A stretch of DNA of 23,305 nt from Fidelibacterota bacterium (GTDB taxonomy: Bacteria > Fidelibacterota > Fidelibacteria > Fidelibacterales > Fidelibacteraceae): positions 1-23,305 of the forward strand of contig JAOZRH010000015.1 of NCBI GenBank assembly GCA_029931905.1. The letters are read 5' to 3'. Made by a program: the position numbers and the translations under genes. Of the stretch, positions 1-7,242 are shown piece after piece. A model generated the notes under the pieces. It saw nothing but the letters and a program-made list of their open reading frames with translations. It was not told the origin of the DNA and searched no databases. Numbering within the stretch: the first letter of the stretch is position 1; every line of letters starts with the position of its first letter.

Positions 1-1076
1 TTGTTTATCCGTCAGATGTAAAAGTACCATTATATAATGAAACAGATGAAAATCCTTGTGATTCTATTAATATATTCTTTGCTTTATCGGCACCACCAGT
101 AGATGATGAAAAAATTAACATGACATTCGGGCACAAAAAGGGTAGTGCAGACATTTCTCTTGTTAGGGGTGATGTAATGCAATTTGACAAGAATAATTGG
201 AATATTCCCCAAATGGCAACTTTAAAAGTAAGCGAAAATTTGAAAGAAGTTGCTGAAGCAAGATTTGACGCAAAAGCTGGAAATATCCCATTTAGTTGGT
301 CAATGTCGTTAGGGTTTCTTGGATTATTGTTTATTGTTTTTGCTATTTATCATAAATTTCTATTACCTAGTCCTGAAATTGAAAAAAATGTAGAAGATGA
401 AAAAGAAAAAGATTCATATTTTGAGATATTTGCATCTTTTTTCAGAAAAAAAGGAATTATTTCATCTGTCGCTTTTTTGCTTCTTTATCGTTTTTCAGAA
501 TCACAATTAACTAAAATGGCTTCACCTTTTTTAATAGATGCTAGAGAGAATGGTGGATTGGCTTTGTCGCTTACAGAGAAAGGTTTTGCCTATGGAACAG
601 TTGGTTTACTCGCTCTGACAATTGGCGGAATATTAGGTGGAATTTTAGCTTCTCGTCATGGTTTGAAAAAATGGATATGGTGGATGGCAATTGGAATTAA
701 TATTCCAAATATGGTGTACATATTTATGTCTTATACTATGCCAGATAGTCGTTTGCTTATTAATTCTTGTATTGCTATTGAACAATTTGGATATGGATTT
801 GGTTTTACGGGATATATGCTCTATATGTTATATGTGGCAGGACAAGGGAAGCATAAAACAGCTCATTTCGCGATTACGACTTCTTTTATGGCACTTGGAA
901 TGATGCTTCCTGCAATGATAAGTGGATTTGTACAAGAATATTTGGGTTATCAACACTTTTTCATATATGTGATAATTTGTACTATTCCAAGTTTTATTGC
1001 TCTTTATTTTATTAAAATTGATTCAGAATTCGGAAAGAAAATAAAAGAAACAGCAAAATTATTAAATTATATGTGA
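1..1076 (+). CDS. AmpG-like MFS transporter, 3' part (5' end outside window)
   Basis: The frame is open from base 3 to the TGA at 1074-1076, giving the last 357 residues of a protein that starts upstream; the ATG at 120 is internal. The first ~95 residues are hydrophilic and followed by about seven membrane segments (near bases 300-375, 455-535, 580-660, 670-740, 745-840, 860-945 and 950-1020). This fits the C-terminal half of an MFS carrier preceded by a large extracytoplasmic insert between the two six-helix halves. The motifs CIAIEQFGYGFGFTGYMLY, FMALGMMLPAMISG and GYQHFF resemble the PAT/AmpG-like MFS proteins of Bacteroidota. In the AmpG family proper the substrate is anhydromuropeptide taken up for cell-wall recycling, but substrate cannot be read from this half. 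It is followed by the SRP RNA gene; no terminator is obvious. Family placement is from recalled motif similarity. Confidence 0.8.
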   Translation, partial: VYPSDVKVPLYNETDENPCDSINIFFALSAPPVDDEKINMTFGHKKGSADISLVRGDVMQFDKNNWNIPQMATLKVSENLKEVAEARFDAKAGNIPFSWSMSLGFLGLLFIVFAIYHKFLLPSPEIEKNVEDEKEKDSYFEIFASFFRKKGIISSVAFLLLYRFSESQLTKMASPFLIDARENGGLALSLTEKGFAYGTVGLLALTIGGILGGILASRHGLKKWIWWMAIGINIPNMVYIFMSYTMPDSRLLINSCIAIEQFGYGFGFTGYMLYMLYVAGQGKHKTAHFAITTSFMALGMMLPAMISGFVQEYLGYQHFFIYVIICTIPSFIALYFIKIDSEFGKKIKETAKLLNYM

Positions 1077-1112
1077 TAAAAAAATGAAATGAAAAAAATA
1101 GTTGTAATTTGA

Positions 1113-1143
1113 TTGACCATTTCTTATTTTATCCAACTATGAA
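1113..1143 (+). promoter_or_regulatory. Candidate sigma-70-type promoter for the SRP RNA
   Basis: A TTGACC box (1113-1118) and a TATGAA box (1138-1143) are separated by 19 bases, which is longer than the ideal 17. Transcription would begin near 1150, about ten bases before the 5' arm of the SRP RNA terminal stem. The gap lies between a finished gene and a stable RNA that needs its own promoter, but in such AT-rich DNA box matches arise often by chance. Confidence 0.35.
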
Positions 1144-1160
1144 ATTGAATATTGAAAAAT

Positions 1161-1262
1161 AAAACCTCAGATCTTGTGCAACAGTAAAATACTGAATCCC
1201 GTCAGGTCCGGAAGGAAGCAGCGGTAGGTTATTGAGCTGGGTGCCAAGTAATCTGGGGTTTT
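1161..1262 (+). ncRNA. ffs: Bacterial small (4.5S-type) signal recognition particle RNA
   Basis: The universally conserved SRP domain IV core GTCAGGTCCGGAAGGAAGCA (1201-1220) is present, with the GGAA apical tetraloop and the asymmetric internal loop that binds Ffh. The termini close into a long stem: bases 1161-1172 pair with 1251-1262 over 12 positions including one G-T pair. The length of about 102 bases is that of the small SRP RNA class lacking the Alu domain. With Ffh and FtsY this RNA directs membrane and secreted proteins to the translocon. The 3' arm runs into six T residues (1259-1264), so the terminal stem probably also serves as the transcription terminator. dnaX begins 33 bases later, the same neighbourhood as scr-dnaX in Bacillus. 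Confidence 0.96.
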
Positions 1263-1295
1263 TTAAAAAATAATAATATATTTAAGAGAAAAAAT

Positions 1296-2972
1296 ATGGA
1301 CTATAAGGTAATTTCACTAAAATACAGACCACAAATATTTGACGATATCGTTGGACAAAATCATATTACAAAAACGATAATGAATGCTATAGAAAAGGAA
1401 AAAATGGGGCATGCTTATATTTTTAGTGGACCTCGTGGAACCGGAAAAACAACAACTGCAAGAATTTTAGCTAAACGAGTAAATTGTGAGAATCCTGTAA
1501 ATGGTAACCCTTGTAATGAGTGTAGTAGTTGCAAAGAAATTTCAGATGGACGAAGTTTGGATATTATTGAGATAGATGGTGCTTCTAATCGTGGAATTGA
1601 TGATATTCGTAGTTTACGAGAACAAGTTAAATATCCTCCTACAAAAGGAAAATATAAAATATTTATTATTGATGAATTTCATCAAATAACTAAAGATGCC
1701 TTCAATGCGCTTTTAAAAACATTAGAGGAACCACCGAGTTATGTATTGTTTATCTTTGCAACAACAGAATTGCAAAAAGTAATTCCAACGATACTTAGCA
1801 GATGTCAAAAATTTGAATTTAAACGAATTGCAATTACAGAAATAATGGATAGATTAAAAATTATTTGTGATGAAGAAAAAATTGAAATTGACAAAGATTC
1901 GCTATTATTAATTGCTAAAAAAGGCGATGGCAGTATGCGTGATGCCCAAAGTATTCTTGAACAGGCGGTCGCTTTCAGTACAGATAAAATAAATTATGAA
2001 ATGATAATAAATATTTTGGGGATTATTAAGGAAGAGGTATTTTTTGAATTGATTAAATCAATTATTATGAAAGATATCAATAAATTGTTGTCGCTAATAA
2101 ATGAAATGATAATAAATGGATACGATATTATTGAATTTGTTTCGGAATTTGCAAATTTTTTAAGAGATTTATATATTGTGAAATCTACAAATTCTACAGA
2201 TTTGTTGGAAGCAACAGAGAGTGTGAAACAGAATTTTAAAAAAATATCAAAAAATATTGAAGATAGAAGAATTATTCAAATGTTGTCAATTGTTACCGAA
2301 CAGATGGGTAAAATTAAATATTCTTCAAATTCTCGCATTCTTATAGAGTCAATGTTTATTAAATTGGCACAGCTTGATGATATTTTTTTAATAAGTTCGA
2401 TATTGGAAGATGAAAAAAATGAAATTGTTTCCAATACCCCCCAAAAAATAGTTGCACAACCTACACAAAATACAATTAAAGAGAAAATTATTCATAAATC
2501 AGAAACAAAGATTGAAAAAGAGAAAAAAGAAGATTTAAACTCCAAAAAATTTAGTAGTAGGATTTTAGGTAAAAAAAAATATATCAAACAGGAAGAAAAA
2601 GCACCTGAATTAAAAAAAGAAACACCAAATACTGAATTGGATTTAGGTAAAATTAATGAAATATGGGATAATGTTATTAGATGTTTTATGAAAAGTAAAC
2701 CATCTCTAAGCGATATACTGGGAAAAGTGATGCTTGTAAAATTTAATAATAATACATTGACACTTGGAACGGATAATTCGTTCTATCTGAGAAAAGTTGA
2801 ACAAAATCTTGATTTGGTAAAGAAAGAGATTGATAATATTATAAATTCTGATATAATTGTTACGATAATAAAAACTGAAATTAGTGAAAAAAAGAAAAAA
2901 CAAATTAAAGATAAAGAAGTTCCTCAAACAGTAAAAAATGTTATTGAAGCATTTGATGGGGAATTGGAGTAA
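1296..2972 (+). CDS. dnaX: DNA polymerase III subunit gamma/tau
   Basis: Clamp-loader ATPase of 558 residues that loads the sliding clamp and, in its full tau form, couples polymerase to helicase. Visible elements: Walker A GPRGTGKT at 45-52; four zinc cysteines C64, C73, C76, C79 in the spacing typical of the family; Walker B region IIDEFHQIT (DEFH in place of the more usual DEVH); sensor-1 region ATTELQKVIPTILSRCQKF; and sensor-2 region GDGSMRDAQSILEQA. A charged, low-complexity linker (about 380-440) leads to a tau-like C-terminal domain (about 445-545). Nine A residues at 2571-2579 encode K426-K428; slippage there would give a gamma-like product of about 437 residues (see findings). The ribosome binding site is weak (AAGAGA). 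The gene lies directly after the SRP RNA and may depend on readthrough; recR and ybaB do not follow. Confidence 0.97.
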   Translation: MDYKVISLKYRPQIFDDIVGQNHITKTIMNAIEKEKMGHAYIFSGPRGTGKTTTARILAKRVNCENPVNGNPCNECSSCKEISDGRSLDIIEIDGASNRGIDDIRSLREQVKYPPTKGKYKIFIIDEFHQITKDAFNALLKTLEEPPSYVLFIFATTELQKVIPTILSRCQKFEFKRIAITEIMDRLKIICDEEKIEIDKDSLLLIAKKGDGSMRDAQSILEQAVAFSTDKINYEMIINILGIIKEEVFFELIKSIIMKDINKLLSLINEMIINGYDIIEFVSEFANFLRDLYIVKSTNSTDLLEATESVKQNFKKISKNIEDRRIIQMLSIVTEQMGKIKYSSNSRILIESMFIKLAQLDDIFLISSILEDEKNEIVSNTPQKIVAQPTQNTIKEKIIHKSETKIEKEKKEDLNSKKFSSRILGKKKYIKQEEKAPELKKETPNTELDLGKINEIWDNVIRCFMKSKPSLSDILGKVMLVKFNNNTLTLGTDNSFYLRKVEQNLDLVKKEIDNIINSDIIVTIIKTEISEKKKKQIKDKEVPQTVKNVIEAFDGELE

Positions 2973-2974
2973 AA

Positions 2975-3011
2975 AATACATAAATATCTAAATTATGAAT
3001 ATTTTTGTATT
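2975..3011 (+). other. AT-only imperfect hairpin after dnaX, weak terminator candidate
   Basis: Bases 2975-2987 are complementary to 2999-3011 at 12 of 13 positions around an 11-base loop. The stem contains only one G-C pair and no clean T tract follows, so it is a poor intrinsic terminator. It may be a chance product of base composition. Confidence 0.2.
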
Positions 3012-3013
3012 GT

Positions 3014-3060
3014 AATAAGTATTGAACTAATAAATATTTAGAAAAACAAAATAAGTATTG
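3014..3060. repeat. Pair of 11-base direct repeats before thrS
   Basis: AATAAGTATTG occurs at 3014-3024 and again at 3050-3060, 36 bases apart, in the gap between dnaX and thrS. The second copy overlaps the -35 box of the candidate thrS promoter. The repeat may be a regulatory site or a chance result of base bias. Confidence 0.35.
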
Positions 3061-3086
3061 TAAAAATAAAAAAATATTAATATATT
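3058..3086 (+). promoter_or_regulatory. Candidate sigma-70-type promoter for thrS and the downstream run
   Basis: TTGTAA (3058-3063), a 17-base spacer and TATATT (3081-3086) make a reasonable promoter with an expected start near 3093 and a leader of about 30 bases. It lies in the only sizeable gap (3000-3111) before the long thrS-folD run. The -35 box overlaps the second copy of an 11-base direct repeat (3014-3024 and 3050-3060). No T-box or threonine-rich leader peptide was seen in the leader. Confidence 0.38.
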
Positions 3087-3123
3087 TTGGGATAGTGAGT
3101 TTTATTGAAAAATGTGTAGGATT

Positions 3124-5028
3124 ATGAGCGAAAAAATTAAAATAAAATTACCAGACGGTACAAAAAAGGAATTCCTTAGGGGGATTACCTCTTATGATGT
3201 TGCATTATCAATAAGTAAGGGTTTGGCAGGACATAGTTATCTTGCAAAAATAGATGGAAAGTTGGTAGATTTGAATGTGCAATTAAAAAATGATTGTAGC
3301 ATTGAATTAATTACAGATAAATCACCAGAATTAAGTGATGTTTTGCTTCACAGTACGGCTCATATTATGGCTCAAGCTGTAAAAAGATTATATCCAAAAG
3401 TAAAAATAGCAATTGGGCCGTCAATAGAAAATGGGTTTTATTATGATTTTGATTTTGAAGAGCCATTAACTGAAGCAGATTTGCCAACAATTGAAGCAGA
3501 AATGCAAAAAATTATTTCTGAAGATATTCCAATTGAAAGAAAGGAAATTAGTAAAAAAGAAGCGAAAGAATTATTTACAAGTTCCGATGATATTTATAAA
3601 TTAGAATTAATTACTGAATTAGCAGAAAACGAAAAAATTTCTTTATATACACAAGGTGATTTTACTGATTTATGTAGAGGACCACATATTCCTTCAACCG
3701 GAAAGATAAAAGCATTTAAATTATTAAGTGTTGCTGGTGCTTATTGGCGTGGTGATGAAAAAAATAAAATGTTATCAAGAATTTATGGAACAGCTTTCGT
3801 AAATAAAAAAGCATTGAAAAAATATTTAAATTTTCTTGAAGAAGCGAAAAAGCGTGACCATAGAAAAATTGGTAAAAAATTAGATTTTTTTGATTTTTCA
3901 GATCAAGTTGGGCAAGGTTTAGTTTTATGGTATCCAAAAGGTGCTATATTAAAGAAAATAATAGAGGATTTTTGGTACAAGAAGCACGAAGAGAATGATT
4001 ATGAGCTTGTTTTGACACCGCATATTGGTAAATCGGTACTTTGGGAAACTTCTGGTCATTTAGATTTCTATAAAGAGTCAATGTATTCATCTATGAATGT
4101 AGATGGGCAAGATTATTATATTAAACCAATGAATTGTCCATTTCATATTATGATTTATCAACGAAAACAACAAAGTTATAGAGATTTACCTGTAAAATAT
4201 GCTGAATTGGGAACTGTATATCGTTATGAATTATCGGGCGCTTTACATGGTTTGATGAGAGTGAGAGGGTTTACTCAAGATGATGCTCATATTATTTGTA
4301 CACCGAATCAACTTGACGAAGAAATTAGAAAATTGTTAACATTTTCATTTGATTATTTAAAGGCATTCGGATTTGAAGAATATGAAGTCTATTTATCAAC
4401 AAAGCCGACAGATAAATATGTAGGTGAGCCAGCTAAATGGAAAAAAGCTCAAGATTCATTGAGTCAATCATTGGAAGAAATGGAAATTCCATATAAAATT
4501 GATGAAGGTGGCGGTGCTTTTTATGGTCCCAAAATAGATATAAAGATAAAAGACGCAATTGGTAGATTATGGCAATGTACAACAATTCAATTTGATTTTA
4601 ATTTGCCTGAAAGATTTGATATGAATTATACTGCATCTGATGGAAGTTCACAAAGACCGTTTATGATTCATAGGGCTATTATGGGATCGTTGGAGAGATT
4701 TATTGGGATTTTATTGGAAGATACAGCGGGTAATTTACCTGTTTGGTTGTCTCCATATCAAGTGTCAATAATTCCTATTACAGATAGACAAATGGAATAT
4801 GCAAAAGAGATAGATAAGAAATTGAAAGATAATTCAATAAGAAGTCAAATTGATGAAAGACATGAAAAGGTTGGAGCAAAAATTAGGACAGCTGAATTAG
4901 AAAAAATTCCATATATGTTGATAATTGGAGATAAAGAATTAGAAAGTAAAAAAATAAGTGTTAGAAAACATGGCTCAGGAGATCAAGGAGAAATGTTTTT
5001 GGATGACTTTATAAGTAAATTAAATTAA
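3124..5028 (+). CDS. thrS: Threonyl-tRNA synthetase
   Basis: Class II synthetase of 634 residues that charges tRNA-Thr. Domains in order: TGS (about 1-63), the N2 editing domain (HSTAHIMAQAVKRLYP, GPSIENGFYYDF) and its SAD part (DLCRGPHIPSTGKIKAFKL), the catalytic core (about 270-530), and the anticodon-binding domain (LSPYQVSIIPI onward). The three zinc ligands that select threonine are present: C338 in MNCPFH, H389 in DDAH and H516 in MIHRA, in the spacing of the E. coli enzyme. The start at 3124 is preferred over the in-frame ATG at 3112 because TAGGATT lies just before it and the upstream ATG has no binding site and would only add MCRI. infC follows after 16 bases, so the two are very probably co-transcribed. 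Confidence 0.97.
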   Translation: MSEKIKIKLPDGTKKEFLRGITSYDVALSISKGLAGHSYLAKIDGKLVDLNVQLKNDCSIELITDKSPELSDVLLHSTAHIMAQAVKRLYPKVKIAIGPSIENGFYYDFDFEEPLTEADLPTIEAEMQKIISEDIPIERKEISKKEAKELFTSSDDIYKLELITELAENEKISLYTQGDFTDLCRGPHIPSTGKIKAFKLLSVAGAYWRGDEKNKMLSRIYGTAFVNKKALKKYLNFLEEAKKRDHRKIGKKLDFFDFSDQVGQGLVLWYPKGAILKKIIEDFWYKKHEENDYELVLTPHIGKSVLWETSGHLDFYKESMYSSMNVDGQDYYIKPMNCPFHIMIYQRKQQSYRDLPVKYAELGTVYRYELSGALHGLMRVRGFTQDDAHIICTPNQLDEEIRKLLTFSFDYLKAFGFEEYEVYLSTKPTDKYVGEPAKWKKAQDSLSQSLEEMEIPYKIDEGGGAFYGPKIDIKIKDAIGRLWQCTTIQFDFNLPERFDMNYTASDGSSQRPFMIHRAIMGSLERFIGILLEDTAGNLPVWLSPYQVSIIPITDRQMEYAKEIDKKLKDNSIRSQIDERHEKVGAKIRTAELEKIPYMLIIGDKELESKKISVRKHGSGDQGEMFLDDFISKLN

Positions 5029-5032
5029 ATTA

Positions 5033-5047
5033 AAAGGAGTAAATATT
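5033..5047 (+). promoter_or_regulatory. Shine-Dalgarno and ATT start of infC
   Basis: AAAGGAGT at 5033-5040 is followed by AAAT and then ATT at 5045. The spacing is near ideal, while no binding site precedes the ATG at 5108. This decides the start and places infC under the known IF-3 autoregulation of AUU-initiated messages. Confidence 0.88.
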
Positions 5048-5569
5048 TCAAAGAGTAAAACAAATGATTCTCTCAGAATTAACAGTGATATAAGAGTTAA
5101 TCAAGTAATGTTAATTACTGATGAAGGGGATCAAATAGGTGTAATAGACATACGAGAGGCGCTAGAAATGGCTGAAAAAAGAGATTTGGATTTGGTTGAA
5201 GTAGCACCAAATGCAGTTCCCCCTGTATGTAAAATAATGAATTATGGTAAATATGTTTACCGTCAACAAAAACGAGAAAAAAAGAATAAGAAGAAACAAA
5301 CTTCATCTCCGTTAAAAGAAATGAGGTTTCGTCCAAGAATTGATGAACATGATATTATGACAAAGGTTAATAAAATAATTGAATTCGTTGAAAATGGATC
5401 AAAAGTTAAATTAACTGTAATGTTCAGAGGTCGTGAAATGGCTCATAAAGATATGGGTGTTGACACATTAGAAAAGATTTTAGATAAACTTTCTGATGTT
5501 GCCGATATTGATAATGAACCAACAATGGTAGGAAGATTCTTATCTGTTTATGTCGTACCTAAAAAGTAA
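5045..5569 (+). CDS. infC: Translation initiation factor IF-3 (AUU start)
   Basis: IF-3 binds the 30S subunit, prevents subunit joining and discriminates against non-standard start codons. The first ATG (5108) would cut off the conserved N-terminal segment: translation upstream in frame gives SLRINSDIRVNQVMLI, which matches the family's N terminus (R.N..IR...V.LI). The frame runs back to an ATT at 5045 that sits five bases after the GGAG of a strong Shine-Dalgarno sequence (AAAGGAGT, 5033-5040); the in-frame stop is at 5021-5023. An AUU start is the classic feature by which IF-3 represses its own synthesis. The protein is 174 residues, with the N domain (GVIDIREALEMAEKRDLDLVEV), a lysine-rich linker and the C domain (MRFRPRIDEHDIMTK). 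It leads the infC-rpmI-rplT group. Confidence 0.95.
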   Translation: MSKSKTNDSLRINSDIRVNQVMLITDEGDQIGVIDIREALEMAEKRDLDLVEVAPNAVPPVCKIMNYGKYVYRQQKREKKNKKKQTSSPLKEMRFRPRIDEHDIMTKVNKIIEFVENGSKVKLTVMFRGREMAHKDMGVDTLEKILDKLSDVADIDNEPTMVGRFLSVYVVPKK

Positions 5570-5579
5570 GGAGAAAAAA

Positions 5580-5774
5580 ATGCCGAAAGCAAAAACAAAT
5601 CGTGGCGCAATGAAGAGATTGAAAACAACAAGTAGTGGTAAATTGAAAAGAAAGAAAGCTTATGCTGGTCATATGTTCACTTCAAAATCTACAAAACGAA
5701 AAAGAGGACTTCGTCAGTCAACTTTAGTATCTAAAGCTGATGATAAGAGAATGAGAGATTTAATAGGAAAATGA
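5580..5774 (+). CDS. rpmI: 50S ribosomal protein L35
   Basis: A 64-residue, very basic protein beginning MPKAKTNRGAMKRLKTT, the standard L35 N terminus, with the AGHMFTSKSTKRKRGLR region in the middle. The frame is open further upstream (an ATG at 5550 inside infC) but that start is rejected: TAAGGAGA stands right before 5580 and all family members begin with MPK. It starts ten bases after infC ends, so the two share a message. The stop is TGA. Confidence 0.97.
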   Translation: MPKAKTNRGAMKRLKTTSSGKLKRKKAYAGHMFTSKSTKRKRGLRQSTLVSKADDKRMRDLIGK

Positions 5775-5817
5775 CGAATTTTAATTAAGAAACTTTAAAA
5801 GATAAATAGGAGAAGAT

Positions 5818-6180
5818 ATGCCAAGAGCAAATAGTTCTGTGCCAAGACACAGAAGACATAGAAAAATAGTAAAAGCTGCAAAAGGACAATGGGGTGCGCG
5901 TCATAGATTATTTAGAACAGCAAAAGAAGCGGTTGAACGCGGATGGAGATATGGATATAGAGATAGAAGACAAAAGAAAAGAAATTTTCGTAAATTATGG
6001 ATAACTAGAATAAATGCTGCTGTAAGACAACATGGAATGAATTATTCTACATTTATTAATGCATTAAGCGAAAATCAAGTTCTGATAAATAGAAAACAAT
6101 TAAGTGAATTAGCTATTCACGAACCAGAAGCATTTGGAAAATTGGTTGAATCACTAAAATCAAAGAAAACTGCTAAATAA
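5818..6180 (+). CDS. rplT: 50S ribosomal protein L20
   Basis: A 120-residue protein with the L20 hallmarks: a long basic N-terminal extension (MPRANSSVPRHRRHRKIVKAAKGQ), the RDRRQKKRNFRKLWITRINAA segment and the C-terminal globular part with LNRK/INRKQLSELAI-type sequence. L20 is needed early in 50S assembly and in several bacteria represses the infC-rpmI-rplT message; whether it does so here cannot be seen, as no clear L20-binding structure was recognised in the 43-base gap before it. The ribosome binding site is ATAGGAGA. Confidence 0.97.
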   Translation: MPRANSSVPRHRRHRKIVKAAKGQWGARHRLFRTAKEAVERGWRYGYRDRRQKKRNFRKLWITRINAAVRQHGMNYSTFINALSENQVLINRKQLSELAIHEPEAFGKLVESLKSKKTAK

Positions 6181-6201
6181 ATTATTATTAGGAATATTCG
6201 T

Positions 6202-7215
6202 ATGTCAATTTTTGATGAGATAGGGAAAATAGTAGATAATTTTAATAGTGAATTTGATAAAGTAAATAGTCAGGAAAAAATTGTTGAACTGAAAAATAAA
6301 TATTTGGGAAGAAAAGGACTTATTGCTAATTTATTTTCTCAAATAGGTAAAGTTGAAGCTCAAGATAGAAAAGAGTTTGGAAAATCATTAAATTTATTAA
6401 AAAATGAATTAATAAGTAAAATTGATAAAAAAAACAAACAATTTTCTATATCAGAGGAAAAATCAAACAAAAATGATTATTCTTTACCCGGATATTCTTT
6501 CAATAAGGGTTCGCAACATCCTTTGACACAAGCAATTGATGAAATGTTAGATATTTTTAATCATTTAGGATTTGATATTGCTTATGGACCTGAAGTTGAA
6601 ACCGATTGGTTTAATTTTGGTTCGTTAAATTTTCCAGAAAATCATCCTGCAAGAGATATGCAAGATACATTTTATACAGAAGGAAATGGGATATTAAGAA
6701 CTCATACTTCGCCTGTTCAGACTCGTTTTATGACAAAAAATAAACCACCAATTCGGATAGTTGCTCCTGGTAGAGTTTATAGAAATGAAGCGATAAGTGC
6801 ACGAAGTTATTGCTTATTTAATCAAATAGAAGGTCTATATGTAGATGAAAATGTAACTTTTTCAGAATTGCGTGGAACTTTAGATATGTTTTGCAAAATG
6901 TATTTTGGTTCTGATGTGAAAATAAAATTTAGAACGAGTTATTTTCCATTTACCGAACCATCAGCTGAAGTTGATGTTTCATGCTTTTTGTGTGGTGGAA
7001 AAGGTTGTAGAGTTTGTAAAAATACTGGTTGGTTGGAAATATTAGGTTGTGGAATGGTTGATCCAAATGTTTTTAAATCGGTTGGATATGATCCTGAAAA
7101 AGTTAATGGATTTGCATTTGGTCTTGGAGTAGAAAGAATGGCAATGTTAAAGTTGGGAATTAATGATATTCGAATTTTATACGAAAATGATATAGAATTT
7201 CTTAAGCAATTTTAA
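6202..7215 (+). CDS. pheS: Phenylalanyl-tRNA synthetase, alpha subunit
   Basis: Catalytic subunit (337 residues) of the alpha2-beta2 enzyme. The N-terminal coiled coil (about 1-90) contacts tRNA; motif 2 is GRVYRNEAISARSYCLFNQIEGLYV; motif 3 is GFAFGLGVERMAMLKLGI, with the alanine that shapes the phenylalanine pocket. Four cysteines, C261, C264, C269 and C272, form a CxxC-x4-CxxC knuckle inside the catalytic domain, followed by TGWLEILGCGMVDPNV. This knuckle and the ISARSY form of motif 2 recall PheS proteins of Bacteroidota and Chlorobi rather than enterobacteria. It follows rplT by 21 bases with AGGA at 6190; pheT follows after 27 bases. Confidence 0.97.
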   Translation: MSIFDEIGKIVDNFNSEFDKVNSQEKIVELKNKYLGRKGLIANLFSQIGKVEAQDRKEFGKSLNLLKNELISKIDKKNKQFSISEEKSNKNDYSLPGYSFNKGSQHPLTQAIDEMLDIFNHLGFDIAYGPEVETDWFNFGSLNFPENHPARDMQDTFYTEGNGILRTHTSPVQTRFMTKNKPPIRIVAPGRVYRNEAISARSYCLFNQIEGLYVDENVTFSELRGTLDMFCKMYFGSDVKIKFRTSYFPFTEPSAEVDVSCFLCGGKGCRVCKNTGWLEILGCGMVDPNVFKSVGYDPEKVNGFAFGLGVERMAMLKLGINDIRILYENDIEFLKQF

Positions 7216-7242
7216 ATAATTTTGATAATAAAGGATAATTAG

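Noticed and set aside
2975..3011. Hairpin after dnaX as a firm terminator
   Set aside because: The stem is nearly all A-T with a mismatch, an 11-base loop and no T tract after it; listed only as a weak candidate.
2995..3015. Six-codon possible leader peptide (MNIFVL) before thrS
   Set aside because: It contains no threonine codons, has no binding site, and lies upstream of the likely transcription start near 3093.
3112..3123. thrS start at the first ATG (3112)
   Set aside because: No binding site precedes it, while TAGGATT precedes the ATG at 3124, and the extra MCRI is not typical of the family.
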